From NCBI GenBank assembly GCA_003663415.1, contig QMZY01000019.1, forward strand, positions 1 to 11,192: 11,192 nt of DNA, read 5' to 3'. Below are positions 1-5,852 of this stretch, in pieces; position 1 is the first letter of the stretch; each line of letters begins with the position of its first letter. The notes beneath the pieces were generated by a model that ran no database searches, was not told the DNA's origin, and was given only the letters and a program-made list of their open reading frames with translations. The translations under genes and the position numbers were made by a program. This DNA is from Candidatus Aenigmatarchaeota archaeon (GTDB taxonomy: Archaea > Aenigmatarchaeota > Aenigmatarchaeia > QMZP01).

Positions 1-468
1 AAGATACTGTTGATAGATAATAGGATAGTTTTTTTGAATTTGTCCTTGTTCTCCTAGAACAAGAAATTCTTTTCCATGCTTAAACATATCATTCATTACA
101 GCTTTTAGTCCAGCTGTTTCTTTGTAAATATCAACTTTAACTTCTTCTTCATAAGCTTTTTTTCTGATTTGTTCTAGGAAAGGTAATATTTTAAGAAATG
201 ATTTTTCTTTTTCTTTGATTTCTTCCAATATTTTTTCAGGATTTGAGGCAGAATAATATTTTACATTGTTTTTGAGCTTAAAACTAACTAAACCTCTGTT
301 GATAAGTTTTTCAATTATGTAATATACAAGAGTTCTTTCTATTTTCGTTTCTTGAGATATTTTTGTAGCTGTGGTTTCTCCTATTTTTAAGAGGGCTAAA
401 TACACTCTTGTTTCTTTTTCATCAAATCCTAATTCTTCAAGTGTTTTCTTTACAGTTGTGATTTCCAT
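1..468 (-). CDS. TrmB-family transcriptional regulator, N-terminal part (runs off the left edge)
   Basis: I translated this by hand from the minus strand: an ATG at 466-468 opens 156 codons without a stop to the window edge. The N-terminal 75 residues form a winged helix-turn-helix of TrmB type (start MEITTVKKTLEELGFDEKE, then VYLALLKIGETTATKIS and a recognition-helix region ending in the wing KYYSASNPEKI). A charged, probably coiled-coil segment follows at about residues 78-110, then the start of an effector-like domain (VKVDIYKETAGLKAVMNDMF). TrmB proteins usually sense sugars or other small ligands through a C-terminal domain, which is mostly missing here. The gene diverges from the radical SAM gene with 113 bases between them, suggesting it controls that gene and itself. 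A TATA-like box at 491-500 would make it nearly leaderless. Family call is firm; ligand unknown. Confidence 0.85.
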   Translation of the reverse strand, partial: MEITTVKKTLEELGFDEKETRVYLALLKIGETTATKISQETKIERTLVYYIIEKLINRGLVSFKLKNNVKYYSASNPEKILEEIKEKEKSFLKILPFLEQIRKKAYEEEVKVDIYKETAGLKAVMNDMFKHGKEFLVLGEQGQIQKNYPIIYQQYL

Positions 469-490
469 GAATATAAAATAGAACAGCTAG

Positions 491-534
491 TATATAAATA
501 TTGTGGAAAAAATTTAACAACAAAAATATAAATA
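491..534. promoter_or_regulatory. Divergent TATA-like boxes for the TrmB-like and radical SAM genes
   Basis: TATATAAATA at 491-500, read on the minus strand as TATTTATATA, lies about 23 bases before the minus-strand start at 468. AATATAAATA at 525-534 lies upstream of the plus-strand start at 582 and predicts transcription starting near 555. Both fit the archaeal TATA consensus. Inferred from sequence and spacing only. Confidence 0.5.
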
Positions 535-540
535 GTCTTT

Positions 541-566
541 TGGTTATACTATTCCATAGTTAGCCA
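541..566. promoter_or_regulatory. Imperfect dyad, candidate operator
   Basis: ACTAT (548-552), TCC, ATAGT (556-560) is a perfect 5-bp dyad. It extends with one offset base to TGG at 541-543 and CCA at 564-566. It sits over the predicted transcription start of the radical SAM gene, where a repressor would act. The divergent TrmB-like protein is the obvious candidate binder, but that is inference. Confidence 0.35.
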
Positions 567-581
567 AAGGTGTAAAGAAAA

Positions 582-1613
582 ATGAAATATGCAATGTTAG
601 GAAATCCTGAAACGAGAAGGTTATATATTCCACATTTGATAGTCGCTCAGTCCTATAACTGTAATGCAGCATGTATAGGTTGTAATGTAATCAGAGACGA
701 TGTAAATATCAGTTCAAAAGAGATGAAGAAACTTATAGATTTGTGGGCAGAATATTGTAACAGATATGATAATGGAAAAGGAATTTTCCATTTAAAAGGT
801 GGAGAACCGTTTATGTTTGATGGCGTATGGGAAACATTAGATTATGTTGTTAATAAAGGATTGTATCTTTTTATCACAACTAATGGGACTTTTGTTGATA
901 AAGAAGCTGCAAAAAGATTAAATGAATTGTATAAAAAAACCGATGGACAAGTGATTGTCTCATTAGATGGTTCAAATGAAGAAATAAATGATCTGTCAAG
1001 GCCAGGACTCTATAAATCAGCTGTAAAAGCAATTGAAAACTTAGTAAATGAAGGAATAGACGCAGCTTGGAATTATAGGATCCACAAAGGAAACCAAAAT
1101 GATGTTAAAAATGCTGTTAGAATGGCAAAGGATTTAGGAGTTATACAGTTCAACGATTTATACCACGCTAAAATAAGGAATAGAAATGGAAATTTGGAGA
1201 TAGCAGATTTAGAAACAGTATTAGAGCAACTTGAAGAATTGTATGATGACGGTTATAAGGACCTGTTAGAATTTAGTACAGAAGGGATAATTAGAAAAGT
1301 TGCTTCTGGTAAATACACTTTAATGGATTGTCCATTAGGTTATGAAGGTTTAAAATATATCCAACCCGATGGTAAAGAAACATCATGTCCTAACTCTGTT
1401 AGGATAAATGATATTAATAAAGTTAGCAGAAAATATCACGGAAGACTTGTCTGCAAAGGAGAGTTATACGCTTCAACCCAAGATCCGTTATATAGAAAAG
1501 TGTTAGAAAAACGTGAAAATTTAATAAGAGAAAAAATATCAAAGTTATCATCTTCGAGAAATCAAGAAAAAAATCAAAAAGCAATTGCTTGGTGCTTTAG
1601 TAGAAACTGGTAA
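582..1613 (+). CDS. Radical SAM protein with a short cysteine-containing C-terminal region (SPASM/twitch-like)
   Basis: 343 residues. The 4Fe-4S motif CX3CX2C is C27-C31-C34 (CNAACIGC). GGEP at 73-76 matches the SAM-binding glycine-rich motif and SLDG at 127-130 fits a later barrel strand, so this is a standard radical SAM core. The C-terminal part holds C250, C269 and C291 around GYEGLKYIQPDGKETSCP, resembling a reduced SPASM or twitch domain that could bind one auxiliary cluster. Full SPASM domains have more cysteines. Relatives with this layout modify peptides or other enzymes, but I see no precursor peptide nearby and do not assign a substrate. The ATG at 582 has AGGTG about 10 bases upstream. 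The last 20 residues are unlike a folded domain and overlap inverted repeats at 1579-1633, so the tail may be recently altered. The divergent TrmB-like gene is its likely regulator. Confidence 0.85.
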   Translation: MKYAMLGNPETRRLYIPHLIVAQSYNCNAACIGCNVIRDDVNISSKEMKKLIDLWAEYCNRYDNGKGIFHLKGGEPFMFDGVWETLDYVVNKGLYLFITTNGTFVDKEAAKRLNELYKKTDGQVIVSLDGSNEEINDLSRPGLYKSAVKAIENLVNEGIDAAWNYRIHKGNQNDVKNAVRMAKDLGVIQFNDLYHAKIRNRNGNLEIADLETVLEQLEELYDDGYKDLLEFSTEGIIRKVASGKYTLMDCPLGYEGLKYIQPDGKETSCPNSVRINDINKVSRKYHGRLVCKGELYASTQDPLYRKVLEKRENLIREKISKLSSSRNQEKNQKAIAWCFSRNW

Positions 1614-1633
1614 AAGCCAAAGCCCCTACTAAA
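1596..1633 (+). terminator. Inverted repeat spanning the radical SAM stop codon
   Basis: TTTAGTAG at 1596-1603 pairs with CTACTAAA at 1626-1633 (8 bp, 22-base loop), bracketing the stop codon at 1611-1613. A 12-base perfect palindrome, AAGCAATTGCTT, lies just before at 1579-1590. There is no long T-run right after it, so terminator is a weak call. Confidence 0.3.
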
Positions 1634-1649
1634 TTTACTTCTTCTTATT

Positions 1650-1821
1650 TATCATAAAAGCCCGAGCTAACGATTGGAGTTAACGAGTGACGGATAAACG
1701 AAGTTGAGCCGAAGGCTCAATTTGGGGAAATCCTTGATTTCTCTTTTACCCGATGTTATACGCTTCCGACAGGAACGGGGATTGCGAAGCAATCCGAAGA
1801 GTCGGCGAAGGGACGCCGTGC
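1650..1821. repeat. GC-richer intergenic stretch with GAA-capped perfect hairpins
   Basis: TTGAGCC-GAA-GGCTCAA at 1704-1720 and GGATTGC-GAA-GCAATCC at 1779-1795 are two 7-bp hairpins with the same GAA loop and unrelated, fully compensated stems. CGGCG (1803-1807) pairs with CGCCG (1814-1818) around a related AAGGGA loop. The stretch is visibly richer in G+C than the flanking genes and sits between two converging genes. On the minus strand it would be the 3' UTR of the membrane-protein gene. The plus-strand open frame through it from 1753 looks spurious. Confidence 0.5.
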
Positions 1822-2178
1822 TTATTTTCTTTTACGTTTGGACCAGTTGATAAAAATTATCCAATACAGGAACAGCAATGCAATAATGCCAACCCAGTAT
1901 GGTTTCTCAAAAACCGGTCCCGGCAGTGTATTGAGATATGCTATTACACTTATTGTTACTATTACCGAAAGCGCAGCAATAGCAATTTTTCGGAGTTTGT
2001 CTTTCTCCATTTTGCTACCTCGTTTTGTTTTACTTTGATATAATTTGTATGAAGTCAATACGACAAGGAAAACAACAGCCAATCCTGCGGAAATTTTTGG
2101 GTTAAGCATTGCTGAGAACAACACGAAGAAAGCCGCTAAGATGGCAATTACACCTTCTGTTTTATTATTCATGTCCAT
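1822..2178 (-). CDS. Small four-helix membrane protein of unknown function
   Basis: 118 residues from the ATG at 2178 (start MDMNNKTEGVIAILAAFF). Four hydrophobic segments are visible, ending about residues 25, 47, 85 and 110. A basic loop after the second (KLYQSKTKRGSKMEKDKLRK) and a basic tail (WSKRKRK) suggest both face the cytoplasm. I chose this start over the upstream ATG at 2199 because an AAGGAG ribosome-binding sequence lies between the two ATGs at good spacing for the second, and because the TATA-like box at 2221-2230 would place transcription start at about the upstream ATG. The size and pairs of helices recall archaeal DUF2178-like proteins, but I cannot confirm that family. It stands alone, with no helpful neighbours. 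Confidence 0.75.
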   Translation of the reverse strand: MDMNNKTEGVIAILAAFFVLFSAMLNPKISAGLAVVFLVVLTSYKLYQSKTKRGSKMEKDKLRKIAIAALSVIVTISVIAYLNTLPGPVFEKPYWVGIIALLFLYWIIFINWSKRKRK

Positions 2179-2220
2179 TTTATATTCATCTCCTTTCATA
2201 AATTACAGTTAACGACAAAA

Positions 2221-2230
2221 CTTTTTAAAA
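2221..2230 (-). promoter_or_regulatory. TATA-like box for the small membrane protein
   Basis: On the minus strand, TTTTAAAAAG is preceded by GGGG, which could act as a BRE. Predicted transcription start is near 2200, giving a short leader with an AAGGAG Shine-Dalgarno before the ATG at 2178. Confidence 0.4.
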
Positions 2231-2494
2231 CCCCGACAGAAAAGCTGAAATTCGGACCATAATTATACAGCGTATGAAACACGCTAAAAGAGATTAAATA
2301 AGACATACAGAGCATAACCACCTGAAAAGACTTGTTAAAAAAGAAAAGAACAGGCACATCCTTAAAGGCTGCTTTTCATAAACCAGTTTTATCTTGGCGA
2401 TAGTGTACCAGAAGCATGTATCTTGAAGGTGTTGGTGTCCCTTGGATCAGGAGGGGTGTTGAGTTTTGTCGCAAATCCTTGCTTCACCGAAAAA
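2231..2494. other. Gene-free stretch, nothing firmly recognised
   Basis: This lies between the membrane-protein promoter and the promoter of the cysteine-rich protein. A small hairpin, AGCGT (2269-2273) with ACGCT (2281-2285), is the only clear structure. The part 2389-2487 is somewhat richer in G+C and is open on both strands for about 30 codons (minus-strand GTG at 2487 to a stop at 2389). That could be a decayed gene end, a tiny protein or a noncoding RNA; none is supported further. No tRNA, RNase P or SRP RNA motif was seen. Confidence 0.4.
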
Positions 2495-2545
2495 ATATAT
2501 ATAATATCTGCTTAATATAATAATTATAAAGGTGTGAAAGGAGGT
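2495..2545 (+). promoter_or_regulatory. Promoter and strong ribosome-binding site of the secreted operon
   Basis: ATATATATAAT at 2495-2505, preceded by CCGAAAAA that could be a BRE, predicts transcription from about 2525. AAAGGAGGT ends 6 bases before the ATG at 2551, an almost complete Shine-Dalgarno, so translation initiation is probably strong. Confidence 0.55.
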
Positions 2546-2550
2546 AAAAA

Positions 2551-3888
2551 ATGAAACGAGCAATGTCTGTATTCATGGTTTTGCTGGTAATAATAAGTCC
2601 TGTAATGGCACAGCAAACACTTGGAGCTCAGACAGTAATAAAACCAAAGATAAAAACAATTGGTTTTCTGGGAAAAGGTGTTGCGGTTTCTCCAGACGAT
2701 CCGATGAACTTTATGCTGGCAAAGGCTGGAATAGGAACTTTAAAAGTTGTCTGGGCAGGAGAGGAAACGGAACTAACAATAGGTATTCTAGTATTGGATG
2801 ATACCAGATACAAATTAAAAGATATAACACTTGAAGAAGGTAAAGCTTCGGGTGATATTTTTAAAAATAACACAAAGGTTGGAACTTTTGATGTGTCGTC
2901 AGTTTCAAAAGGAAACATTGATGTGTGGGCAGGAACAGTCGTGATAGAAGATTCAACTTATTATATATATATAATTGAAGCAGAAAGGCCGTTTAAACCA
3001 GTCGAAATAAAAGAGAAAGTAAGGGCAGCTGTAAAAAGCATATGCGCTTCACCGTCTCCAGGAGTTGCGTCAATATGCAGGCAAGGAAATCTTCAGAATT
3101 ATTGCATGACGCATCCAAACGATGAGAAATGTAAAGAGATATTCAAGGAGTACTGCATAAAAGATAACAAACTTAGGGATGCAAGGTGCAGGATTTTCGT
3201 TAAAAAATACTGTGAAGAGCATCCGGAAATAGAAGACTGTGTATTATACGGAATGAAAAGAGCTACGGATTTCTGCAAAGAACATCCAAAATCCAGGATT
3301 TGCAGAACACTTGAAGTGGATATGGTAAGCTATTGCCTGAAAAGACCAAACACACAGAGGTGCAGAGAATACTGCGCAAAATACCCAGAAAAATGCAGGT
3401 TCGTAGTAAAAAACCTTGCGGACTTTTGCATAGAACATCCAAAACATCCAAACTGCATAGATTATTGCAAGGAACATCCAAAAGCATGCCAAAAATTAGT
3501 AAAGAATTTGGCTGATTTCTGTATAAAGCAGCCAAACAGCGAAAAGTGTAAAGAATATTGTAAAGCGCATCCTGTAGCCTGTAAAGTGGTTTCCAAAGAA
3601 TTAGCAATGTTCTGTGTTGGTAATGCAGGACACCCAAAGTGCGTGAATTACTGTAAAGAGCACCCGGGAGCCTGCAAAGAAGTTGTGGCTGACATAACAA
3701 GTTACTGTAAAAAACACCCACAATCAGAACAGTGTCAAGTTTTCTGTGAGAAACACCCGAGAATTTGTAAAGCAGTGTCAGAAACTGTAAACAATAGCAA
3801 ATCAGAAGTAAAAGTTATTGGTACAGGAACTGTGAAGTCTTCTTTGGTTTCAATAATTGACTCTTCCGGGGGGCAAAGCAACAAATAA
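2551..3888 (+). CDS. Secreted cysteine-rich tandem-repeat protein
   Basis: 445 residues. Residues 1-20 are a Sec signal peptide, with likely cleavage after VMA. Residues 30-150 look like a beta-rich domain without cysteine. From residue 165 to 406 there are 30 cysteines in 15 pairs: CX8C pairs containing HP, such as CMTHPNDEKC, and CX6C pairs, such as CKEHPKAC. From residue 262 they alternate regularly with an exact 31-residue period (CX8C at 262, 293, 324, 355, 386; CX6C at 275, 306, 337, 368, 399). An even number of regularly paired cysteines in an exported protein suggests a disulfide-stapled helical rod, but that is inference. The tail 410-445 is Ser/Thr/Lys-rich with no membrane anchor. 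I recognise no named family. It is followed after 12 bases by a lipoprotein gene, so the two probably work together at the cell surface. Confidence 0.85.
   Translation: MKRAMSVFMVLLVIISPVMAQQTLGAQTVIKPKIKTIGFLGKGVAVSPDDPMNFMLAKAGIGTLKVVWAGEETELTIGILVLDDTRYKLKDITLEEGKASGDIFKNNTKVGTFDVSSVSKGNIDVWAGTVVIEDSTYYIYIIEAERPFKPVEIKEKVRAAVKSICASPSPGVASICRQGNLQNYCMTHPNDEKCKEIFKEYCIKDNKLRDARCRIFVKKYCEEHPEIEDCVLYGMKRATDFCKEHPKSRICRTLEVDMVSYCLKRPNTQRCREYCAKYPEKCRFVVKNLADFCIEHPKHPNCIDYCKEHPKACQKLVKNLADFCIKQPNSEKCKEYCKAHPVACKVVSKELAMFCVGNAGHPKCVNYCKEHPGACKEVVADITSYCKKHPQSEQCQVFCEKHPRICKAVSETVNNSKSEVKVIGTGTVKSSLVSIIDSSGGQSNK
3334..3768 (+). repeat. Five tandem 93-bp coding repeats (31-residue Cys/HP units)
   Basis: Residues 262-406 repeat every 31 residues. 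Each unit has a CX8C pair, three residues, then a CX6C pair, then a mostly hydrophobic linker such as KNLADF. Cysteine positions and many HP pairs are kept while other residues vary, so the repeats are old and under selection for cysteine placement. Earlier, less regular pairs occur at residues 165-251. Confidence 0.85.
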
Positions 3889-3900
3889 GGGTGAATTACT

Positions 3901-4107
3901 ATGAAAATAGTAACATTAATACTCTGTGTGCTTTTATTATCAGTGATATTTACAAGCGGTTGCATTCAAACTGCTCAAGAGGAAAAACAAGGCAAAGTAA
4001 CAGGAGAAGTTTTGGACAAAGCGTATGATGTTCTTAATCAGGAGCTTGAGCAGGCAGTGGAGAACATCACAGCAGAGGACATAGAGAACGCGCTCCTTTC
4101 ACAATAA
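3901..4107 (+). CDS. Small lipoprotein
   Basis: 68 residues. A hydrophobic signal of about 17 residues ends in TSGC with C21 as the lipidation site, a form common in archaeal lipoproteins. The mature part is about 48 acidic, probably helical residues (VLDKAYDVLNQELEQAVENI). It starts 12 bases after the stop of the cysteine-rich gene, with GGTG upstream, so the two are very likely one transcript. A short membrane-anchored helix next to a secreted repeat protein could serve as its anchor or partner; this is inference from context. The stop codon lies inside the first copy of a 34-nt repeat. Confidence 0.8.
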   Translation: MKIVTLILCVLLLSVIFTSGCIQTAQEEKQGKVTGEVLDKAYDVLNQELEQAVENITAEDIENALLSQ

Positions 4108-4192
4108 CCCTTTCTTTTTGGAAAAGAAAGCGTTAACGGAAAGAAAACACAATTCCATATAACCCTTTCTTTTTGGAAAAGAAAGCGTTAAC
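4104..4192 (+). repeat. Two identical 34-nt repeats with hairpins after the lipoprotein gene
   Basis: Copies at 4104-4137 and 4159-4192 are identical, 55 bases apart start to start. Each holds CTTTCTTTT-TGG-AAAAGAAAG (9-bp stem) extended by AAC/GTT across a C-C mismatch. The first copy begins at the lipoprotein stop codon, which suggests duplication of a transcript-end hairpin. Confidence 0.75.
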
Positions 4193-4485
4193 CCAGCTTT
4201 TTTCAAGAAAAAGCTGGAGCAAAAAGGAGCTTCACTTCGCTGACGCTCCGTATCGCTTCCCTTTGGCTCGAGCCTTTTCTAAAGGCTCGTTTGGATTGAA
4301 CCTTTTCTAAAGGTTCATTCAAGAAAAAGCTTGAGCAGAAAGGAAAACCCAGCTGCTCAACCCAAAGGGTTGAGATTCTAAGGTTCCGCTTTCAACATCT
4401 TTTCAAAAAAGAGCTTGAGCAAGAAAACAATGTTTGGAAGCTGAACTTTCGATTGACGCTCTTTCAGAGCGTCCTTCCAAATGAT
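4193..4485. repeat. Hairpin-module repeat block A (homologous to the tRNA intron interior)
   Basis: This is a chain of short inverted repeats: CCAGCTTTTT-TCAAG-AAAAAGCTGG (4193-4217), GGAGC/GCTCC (4226-4249), CGAGCCTTT-TCT-AAAGGCTCG (4269-4289), TGAACCTTT-TCT-AAAGGTTCA (4297-4317), CTCAACCC-AAA-GGGTTGAG (4356-4374), a partial copy near 4399-4418, and GACGCTCT-TTC-AGAGCGTC (4455-4473). Linkers such as GAGCAGAAAGGA, GGAGCTTC and TTGGCTC recur in the same order in the block at 5548-5798. The 30 bases 4451-4480 are identical to 5764-5793. No open reading frame in it looks real. It ends just before the stop of the minus-strand thiolase gene. Confidence 0.8.
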
Positions 4486-4492
4486 AACAAAA

Positions 4493-5413
4493 CTATCTCC
4501 AGAGCACACATGTTTTGCATATTTTTTTAGAACTTGGTTCGCCGCATTTTTCGCAATAAAAAACTTTATTTTCTTGTTGTTTTACAAACTCCTTTATCAA
4601 TGGATGCATTTTATCAAATGTTTCGAGCACAGTCAATTTTATTCCAGGATGTTTATCTTCCATTTTATTAATAAAATCCCTGATTTCCAACCTTAAACCT
4701 GTTCTATAAGGACAGTGTTTGTTATAAAAGGGGATTTTCTTTAACATAGCAAAAAGAGTGGTTTCATTCTCGGGTATTATCCTTAATGGCTTTATTCTTG
4801 GTATGAATTTTTCGTCCTCTTTTATTGGTTCAGGTCCCATTCTTGACGCTCTTTGAAGATCGCCACGCATATAATTCATTAATACGCTCTGAACCTCATC
4901 ATCAAGGTTATGCCCCAAACATATTTTTGTTAGACCAAGCTCTCTTGATTTTTTATTCAAAACGTATCTTCTTCCAACACCACAAAATGTGCACGCCGTG
5001 TCTATATCGTACCTGTTTGATTTTATCTCTTTAATTTTTTCATCAAGTGTTTTGCCAAATTCTTCTTTAAAAGAAAAAACCTTGTGCTCAACACCAAGTT
5101 TTTTACAAAAGTCTTTAACACGCTTTATACATACATCTCTGTATCCCTTTATACCCTCATCTATGGTTATTGCTGTTATTTCCATGTCTCTTCTCGGTTT
5201 TATTATTTTGCTCATTATATATAATGTAACCATGGAATCCTTCCCACCAGAAACAGCAATTCCAATTGTGTCTCCAGGAGAAATAAGCTTGTGCTGTCTT
5301 ATGTTTTTCTTTGCTTTCTTTTCTATTGAACGGCAAAAACATTTTTCACACAAATATCTACCTTCATATATTCTGAAAAAAACTGCGGGTTTGCCGCATC
5401 TGCACTTTTTCAT
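4493..5413 (-). CDS. ttuA: TtuA/Ncs6-family tRNA 2-thiouridine synthase
   Basis: 306 residues, normal length for the family. Features in order: an N-terminal zinc finger (C4, C6, C22, C25); the PP-loop SGGKDS at 55-60, which adenylates the target uridine; C141 and C144 (CTFCGVGRR) with C234 (HCPY), matching the three cysteines that hold the catalytic 4Fe-4S cluster in TtuA; GHNLDD at 167-172; and a C-terminal zinc finger (C287, C290, C299, C302). TtuA thiolates U54 in the tRNA T loop, while Ncs6/NcsA relatives thiolate U34 in the anticodon. Both share these motifs and sequence reading alone does not separate them. The gene is divergent from a tRNA-Ser gene 47 bases away that is itself interrupted in the T loop. 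The start at 5413 follows a TATA-rich spacer. Function class is firm, target position less so. Confidence 0.88.
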   Translation of the reverse strand: MKKCRCGKPAVFFRIYEGRYLCEKCFCRSIEKKAKKNIRQHKLISPGDTIGIAVSGGKDSMVTLYIMSKIIKPRRDMEITAITIDEGIKGYRDVCIKRVKDFCKKLGVEHKVFSFKEEFGKTLDEKIKEIKSNRYDIDTACTFCGVGRRYVLNKKSRELGLTKICLGHNLDDEVQSVLMNYMRGDLQRASRMGPEPIKEDEKFIPRIKPLRIIPENETTLFAMLKKIPFYNKHCPYRTGLRLEIRDFINKMEDKHPGIKLTVLETFDKMHPLIKEFVKQQENKVFYCEKCGEPSSKKICKTCVLWR

Positions 5414-5428
5414 TTTCTCACTTAACAG

Positions 5429-5460
5429 TTTTATTAACTTTATTTATAATTATTTTATAA
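5429..5460. promoter_or_regulatory. A/T-rich shared promoter region between ttuA and tRNA-Ser
   Basis: The 47-base spacer holds several TATA-like strings (TTTATTAA near 5430-5437, TTTATAAT near 5443-5450) that could serve either direction. The one nearer 5430 is better placed for transcription beginning just before the tRNA at 5461. The exact boxes cannot be chosen by eye. Confidence 0.35.
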
Positions 5461-5498
5461 GCCGGGGTGGCGGAACGGCTTAACGCGCTCGCCTCGAG

Positions 5499-5510
5499 TT
5501 TAAAAGGGAG
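5499..5510 (+). other. 12-nt intron at the canonical tRNA position 37/38
   Basis: Between anticodon stem halves the loop has 19 bases instead of 7. A relaxed BHB can be drawn: bulges AGT (5497-5499) and AGA (5509-5511), each cut after its second base, with C5493, U5494, C5495 pairing G5508, G5507, G5506 and one G-A mismatch. Because GAG repeats at both edges the exact cut could shift by up to two bases, but the mature loop is the same or nearly so. Confidence 0.75.
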
Positions 5511-5542
5511 AGCGAGTGTCCTTCGGGACGTGCAGGTTCAAA

Positions 5543-5852
5543 ACAACCAAACCTTTTTCAAGAAAAGGTTTGATTCAAAAGGAGCTTCGCTTCACTTCGT
5601 TTCGCTCGCTTCCAACAAGCTCTTTTCAAAAAAGAGCTTGAGCAGAAAGGAGTTGCCACTTCCCTTTTGGCTCAAGCCTTTTTAAAAGGCTTGTTTGGGT
5701 TGAGATTCCAAGGATTGCTTCCATTTAGTAAAGGTTGCAGGAGGCATCAGAACCCCGTCTTTAGATTGACGCTCTTTCAGAGCGTCCTTCCAACTGATGG
5801 CTCAAGCCTTTTTAAAAGGCCTGTTTGAAAGAAGGTTGTAAGCCTGTGAAAA
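5543..5852 (+). other. 310-nt intron in the tRNA T loop (position 59/60) with a BHB splice motif
   Basis: The outer helix is the T stem. UUCA (5537-5540) pairs perfectly with UGAA (5847-5850) as the 4-bp central helix, flanked by 3-nt bulges AAA (5541-5543) and AAU (5851-5853). Archaeal splicing endonuclease cuts after the second base of each bulge, which here removes exactly 5543-5852 and restores TTCAAAT. Inside, CAACC (5544-5548) can pair with GGUUG (5834-5838). The interior is a block of hairpin repeats also present at 4193-4485. No protein or homing-endonuclease gene is seen in it. Confidence 0.82.
5548..5827. repeat. Hairpin-module repeat block B inside the tRNA intron
   Basis: Hairpins: CAAACCTTTT-TCAAG-AAAAGGTTTG (5548-5572), CAAGCTCTTTT-CAA-AAAAGAGCTTG (5616-5640), CAAGCCTTTT-T-AAAAGGCTTG (5673-5693), GACGCTCT-TTC-AGAGCGTC (5768-5786), and a second, once-mismatched copy of the third at 5803-5823. 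The 30-base segment 5668-5697 recurs at 5798-5827 with one change. The module order follows block A at 4193-4485, so the two blocks are diverged copies of one element. Confidence 0.8.

Noticed and set aside
1753..2043. Plus-strand open frame of 96 codons
   Set aside because: It runs antisense through the membrane-protein gene and the GAA hairpins, and has no ribosome-binding site or protein-like pattern.
2389..2487. Small open frames on both strands (minus GTG at 2487; plus ATG near 2416)
   Set aside because: Both strands are open over the same bases, neither has a ribosome-binding site, and neither matches anything I know. At most a decayed gene end.
3244..3721. Antisense open frames inside the cysteine-rich gene
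   Set aside because: They arise because the 93-bp repeat lacks antisense stops and their translations are just repeat shadows.
4989..5483. Plus-strand open frame of 164 codons antisense to the thiolase gene
   Set aside because: The minus-strand frame holds all the thiolase motifs; this one is low-complexity shadow sequence.
5467..5685. Plus-strand open frame of 72 codons
   Set aside because: It lies within the tRNA-Ser gene and its repeat-filled intron, and its N-terminal residues are simply the tRNA sequence read as protein.
4193..5827. CRISPR-like array
   Set aside because: The hairpins differ in sequence and spacing and no constant repeat with unique spacers is present.
5540..5852. Simple transposon disruption of the tRNA with an AAAA target duplication
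   Set aside because: AAAA occurs on both sides, but the precise BHB geometry and exact restoration of the T loop fit splicing better. It remains the main alternative.
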